Of a stretch of 64,000 nt of DNA, positions 59,900 to 64,000 are shown piece after piece (the stretch's first letter is position 1; each line of letters opens with the position of its first letter). The stretch lies in contig NMRA01000016.1 of assembly GCA_002633005.1 (NCBI GenBank), forward strand, positions 799,874 through 863,873, in the 5' to 3' direction. This DNA comes from Phoronis australis (taxonomy: Eukaryota; Phoronida; Phoronidae). A program made the position numbers and the translations under genes. The notes beneath the pieces are model-generated. The model worked only from the letters and a program-made list of their open reading frames with translations, ran no database searches and had not been told where the DNA came from.

Positions 59900-61790
59900 T
59901 CTTTGATTTTTATGCGACCACATGTACATGACTTGTGTTGGTGCATGTTGCCATCGTTTCTGTTCAGGCGTCCAGTGCCTGGGCACCCACTGCTGTATTT
60001 TTTAAACCCCTTGCAATACCTTGAGGTTTTGTAGGACCTTATCAACATGTTGGTGTATACAGCCAGATACCTACAGAACTGATTCAGAAGATTTTAACGC
60101 AGTAAAATTCTTTATTTTCTGAAAGTAGAGTGCCTGACTTTTAACCAATCTTCTATTAATCGGGTCATTCCTAACAGTTTTTGCAGATTAATTCATAAAG
60201 CATGGTTTCTGAAAGTTTCATATGATTCCAATCAACCATTAATTTGTTTTCTAAATTTGGCTGTTTTTCGAGGGACCTACATAACGTTAATGAAATTGGT
60301 CAGATGTGTTCCAAGAAACTGGCGATGGAGGACGACGAGTTTCGGACTGATCCGACTATCGCTGTGCACCCTAGGGGCAATTGTAATTTTTTAGGTTAAC
60401 CTCTTTATCTTCCGTCCTTGATAGATTTGCGTGTGATTTGGTAAATAGGTTTCTATGAAGAAGACAGCAACTCCTTCAACTTTTGGATGGATTTGTTTTC
60501 TGTGCCACAAAGCGAACTATTTTTAAAATTGTGAATTGGCATTCAGCTCTCTATCCACCTAACCCTTTAAAAGATAGTTATGAAAATTAGCAGATGTGTT
60601 CTTGATAAGATGACTGTGATTGACGTTGATTTTCGGACTGGCTCCACTTCTCAATTTGTATTTTGCGTCTGCAGTCATATCTCCTTAACCCTTAGCAGAA
60701 ACTTAAAATTTCCCTCATGTTTTCCTATTGAGGTGACAACGAATGATGACAAGTTCCAGACCAATCCGCCTACCAAGGTGCCCTCTAGTGGCAATTGTAA
60801 TTTTTCATGCTTGCCTCTGTATCTGCAGAGTTCATTCTTGGATTTTCCTGAATTTTGGCAAAAAGGTTTATAGAAAGGAGATGGCAATGCCTTTACATTT
60901 TCGGACGAAGCATTTTTAATATTTTATCTGCCAAACCCCTCGAAGGATAGCTATAAAATCAGCACGTGTTCCTGATGAGAAGACCTTGGCTGACATTGAC
61001 TTACAGTCAGGCATAACTAGCGACCCCTAGTTGTGATTGTGTCTTTTTCCTTAATCCTTTGCAGTATTTTCATGAAATTTTATCAGTGTTTCCTATAACA
61101 GAGTTTTTAACGGCGGTCACCGACCTTTAGACTGCTCTGACAACCGCTGTGGCAGGCAATCAATTTTAGTTGTTACGATTGCTTCTGTGTCTTTCGGGCT
61201 CGAGTTTTTGATGATGTTTGGCAAACGAGTTTTTAGTGTGATGCTTTCTAGCGCATTCTGGGCTTAATTCCAATTATTGTGCAGCATATGTTTCGTAATA
61301 AGCATTTAAAAAATTTCTATTATAAATACCTTAGTAGACCTACCTTAACATTTTGGGATGGATTTGATGTGTTCTGCGCCACCTGGTGACCGTTTTAAAT
61401 TGTTTTTGAGTCTTTATCGCCCAGCCTCTGTATTGGCCAAACCGCTCAGAGGATCATTACGAAAAATTGTAGATGTGTTCTTACTGGCAAAGCACGACTG
61501 GCGTGTCCAACTACTGTGGTGCGCCCTTGTGGCTTTTTGCCTCTGCAGCTGTATCTCCCAAACCTCTCGCAAGTTTAGTCTAATTAATTTGGCTGCAGAT
61601 GGACGATTCCGACTACCGTTGTGCCTTCATGGCAATTTTTTTTTCACGTTTGCCCCTGTGTATTGAACTTTTTGAAATTTGGCAAAAAGTTGAACATTTC
61701 TATTTAGGAGACTACGGCAGCTTCCCATTTCCGGACAAGTTAAGCGTATTCTGCGCCATATAATGGTCATTTTTATGATAATAATTAACA
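59900..61790 (+). repeat. Array of the roughly 0.42-kb repeat T1, downstream of FIP1
   Basis: Same phrases as the arrays at 47800-49260 and 27285-27860. CCC(C/T)(C/T)TAG(T/G)GGCAATTGTAATTTTT recurs at about 60369 and 60779 (spacing about 410 bp). CAG(C/T)(T/C)GTATCTCC and TGAAATTTGGCAAA(A) recur through the block. Short open frames inside it are repeat shadows. Confidence 0.75.
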
Positions 61791-62202
61791 CCCCTAGAAG
61801 GTGTGCGGTGCAATCGTGGGCGCATTTCAATGCTTTAGGCTGATTTTTGTTGTTAATCTAATTATTTTGAATGGTCCGAGAATGACTTGGAGAGTTCCGG
61901 TGTGGAGGGTGTGGCGCTGCTGATTTCTTCTTACCAAGAAAGCAAGATAGAAAACTTTCTTACTGATAAATTTATTTGCTTGATTTTCATGCATGTAATA
62001 AGTTTGCTCCATTTTATTACTGTCGATCGCAGTTTTCAAAAAATAAAAAACTAAACGGCTATAAACTGTCAAAAAGTGATTTAGACTAATTACGTCAAAA
62101 CTAAGCTCAATTACTGAGTCGAGAAGTGATTCTGACAGTTCGCATCGCTTGAAACTATATTACGTGGCGCATAAAATGACCAACCAGATTTTAGAGCTAG
62201 GT

Positions 62203-62445
62203 GCCCGTTCCAACAAAACTGGCTTAGCTAACACAAATCTTAAATTTTAGTGAATTTTGTGATAAAATTTGAATTTGCCTCAAGACCGTTGTTTCAATAA
62301 AGAAATCTTAAGTTAGTCTTAAATTTTTAATATAAGCTTTGTCTTAATTTGGATTATCATATCACCGGAATGTGAAAGTCTCAAGTTTGGAAGTTAAGAT
62401 ATATCTCTATAAATGAACTCTAGTCAGTTTCTTGAAAGTCCAGGC
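62203..62445. mobile_element. MITE family M2, copy 2
   Basis: Inverted relative of 38550-38797: starts GCCCGTTCCAACAAAACTGG and ends GTCAGTTTCTTGAAAGTCC. The interior is the reverse complement of the first copy (AAGTTTGGAAGTTAAGA). Confidence 0.65.
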
Positions 62446-62756
62446 TTGTTAGTGGACGTATAATATGTCTGTATAAATGTATAAATCAAAAGGTTGTGAT
62501 GGAAGGCGTGTTTACAATAAGACATGCCAGGGGCCTCAAAAATGATTTAAAAGATTTCCAAACCCTTGAGAAGCTTTCCCTGCATCTCGTTTCCAGATGG
62601 GCACCGACATATACAACTGCCTCCCACTGGAATGCTTTCTTTCTTGGAATAACCACGTAAACACGTATTCATGAACACAAGCTTTAAAACATCTACCCAG
62701 GCAGTTAATAAAAGTATTTGCCATGGTGTACATGTTTAAGTTTGCGCCACCTATAG

Positions 62757-63968
62757 TCAGGTGAATTTAAACTCATTCGCCCAGCAGGATTGCCATCTTC
62801 TGAACTCCCGTATCAATTGGTCATTACTTGTCAACCTTGAAGTAGGTTTCGTAGTTGACATTTCACCCTTTGAGCGTTTAATTTCATCCAAGATCTGCTG
62901 TGCCTTCTGATAGCGAGTAGTCAATAGAAGGCGCTGTATGGGAGTCAAATCCTCACATTTTCGCGATTCTTTGGAGTTAATTTCATTGTTAACGTGATCT
63001 GTTGGGGGATTTCCGTTCGTGTCTTTGGTCACGGAGGGCAGTCTCTCAGGGCTGTTTTCCTCGTAAACAGTATTGATCACATGGTTATCGATGTTTGTAA
63101 TGTTATTGGATGCATTTGGCATTTTGTCTTGTGAAGAGTCAATGACTTGCAAACATTCACAGGAAGGTGTTTTGGAACGACTGTCCATTTCGTTAAGGTT
63201 TTCAGGAAACGAATGCGACAAGGTGTCACAAAGAATGTCTTCATAACCCTTTAGCATGGCGAACTGTGCCTCAGGCGAGAACTTAGTTATCGGCCTGGGT
63301 ACGGCCGGAAGCTTTACTGGTTCATCTGCTGGAAGGGACGTTCTTCGCGGTACACGGCCTCTGGGAAGTCTCTGGTGGCCAAATGGAAATGTTTTTGATA
63401 GTCGTCTTTGAACGAGGGGCAAGGCTGGGAAAATGTTAATTCCACCTCTTTCCCACGATCTAAATCCTGGCATCAATGAATGTCGACGATATTTTGAAGT
63501 GCCAGGATATGTTGAGCTTTCCAACGCGCCAACTTTCCAGTTGTGAGCAAGACTTTTGCGCCTTGTCTGTGTTCCACTGGCCCCGCTATCCTCGCCACTG
63601 TCGTGCAGTTTAGTGGCCATAGCACCACTTTTCATATTAGGATGACTGCTACGTCGGCGAGGATCTGCTTTTGTGCTCGTTGAGATGTTACAAGGGACAT
63701 ACGGGGTGCAGTCTCGTTGTTCACTGTATTTCCAGTTATGAGCCAGACTTCTTCGTCTTGCCGGCATATGACGATTGAGTGTTTGGTTTCCTCTGCATGA
63801 ATTACGATCGTTCGACGACCTTTCATTACTTGGTTGAGCGGAAAATGTGAGCTTCTGCACGTCAAACCGCTCAACGTCTTCATCTTCGTCTGTTATGAGT
63901 TTGTTTTCAAATACAGTATCGGAATCCTCTTGGAGAGTTGTCAGATTAGACCGATATTTTCCTGCCAT
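62757..63968 (-). CDS. Uncharacterised 403-aa basic protein with six RRxS motifs
   Basis: Single uninterrupted frame. The ATG at 63968 is fixed by an in-frame TGA two codons upstream (63977-63975), and the frame ends in TGA. The protein is hydrophilic, with no signal peptide or membrane segment. It has an acidic N-terminus (DEDEDVERF, residues 27-35). Six RRxS motifs, the PKA/AGC-kinase consensus type, lie at about 72, 105, 136, 161, 188 and 208; two of them extend to the ten-residue repeat RR(R/K)SLAHNWK (71-80 and 136-145). Two helix-like segments follow: FSPEAQFAMLKGYEDIL (230-246) and LTPIQRLLLTTRYQKAQQIL (341-360). The C-terminus is Trp-containing (RRWQSCWANEF). I do not recognise a family. 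It lies tail-to-tail with FIP1. It could be one long exon of a larger gene, but start and stop are both present. Confidence 0.6.
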   Translation of the reverse strand: MAGKYRSNLTTLQEDSDTVFENKLITDEDEDVERFDVQKLTFSAQPSNERSSNDRNSCRGNQTLNRHMPARRRSLAHNWKYSEQRDCTPYVPCNISTSTKADPRRRSSHPNMKSGAMATKLHDSGEDSGASGTQTRRKSLAHNWKVGALESSTYPGTSKYRRHSLMPGFRSWERGGINIFPALPLVQRRLSKTFPFGHQRLPRGRVPRRTSLPADEPVKLPAVPRPITKFSPEAQFAMLKGYEDILCDTLSHSFPENLNEMDSRSKTPSCECLQVIDSSQDKMPNASNNITNIDNHVINTVYEENSPERLPSVTKDTNGNPPTDHVNNEINSKESRKCEDLTPIQRLLLTTRYQKAQQILDEIKRSKGEMSTTKPTSRLTSNDQLIREFRRWQSCWANEFKFT

Positions 63969-64000
63969 TTCGGTTCATTTGGTATCCGTATGGTCACAGT

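Noticed and set aside
1-64000. CRISPR array, prokaryotic operon or integrated virus
   Set aside because: No regularly spaced identical repeats with unique spacers, no operon-like gene packing and no viral structural or polymerase motifs were seen. The repeats are eukaryotic minisatellites, MITEs and a SINE.

Overview
The window is nuclear DNA of an invertebrate animal. Its genes have introns with GT/AG boundaries, AATAAA poly(A) signals, AT-rich non-coding DNA, a tRNA-derived SINE, many small DNA transposons and long intergenic gaps. All recognisable genes are animal nuclear genes. I infer a marine invertebrate, possibly a deuterostome such as a lancelet, hemichordate or echinoderm, but the sequence does not fix the species. 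Two uncollapsed haplotype overlaps (about 1% divergence, each joined by a single N) show that the DNA source was heterozygous.

Layout. At 1.9-6.0 kb on the minus strand lies an RSRC1 (SRrp53)-like splicing factor with six coding exons seen; its 3' end is missing and a likely non-coding first exon sits near 7.8 kb. The 8.4-11.2 kb stretch holds two foldback DNA transposons with TTAA flanks and a broken THAP zinc-finger reading frame (Kolobok-like). A single-exon FAM43-type PTB-domain gene lies at 19.06-20.75 kb (+), with a TATA box and poly(A) signal; its reading frame contains a 452-bp assembly duplication. From 21.6 to 36 kb there is no recognisable cellular gene, only repeats, including a second (1,080-bp) assembly duplication. 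GEMIN8 lies at 36.4-39.76 kb (-). FIP1 (FIP1L1 orthologue, 14 coding exons, 523 aa) runs from 45.3 to 58.7 kb (+), with its poly(A) signal at 59.79 kb. A 403-aa single-exon reading frame of unknown function with six RRxS motifs occupies 62.76-63.97 kb (-).

Three of the four recognised genes act in RNA metabolism: RSRC1 in splicing, GEMIN8 in SMN-complex snRNP assembly, and FIP1 in pre-mRNA 3'-end cleavage and polyadenylation. There is no evidence that they form a regulated cluster. I found no prokaryote-type system, CRISPR array or viral genome. The most distinctive content is the THAP-bearing TTAA foldback family, several further small foldback families, a roughly 0.42-kb tandem repeat at three loci, and the two haplotype-duplication artefacts, one of which alters the predicted FAM43 protein.
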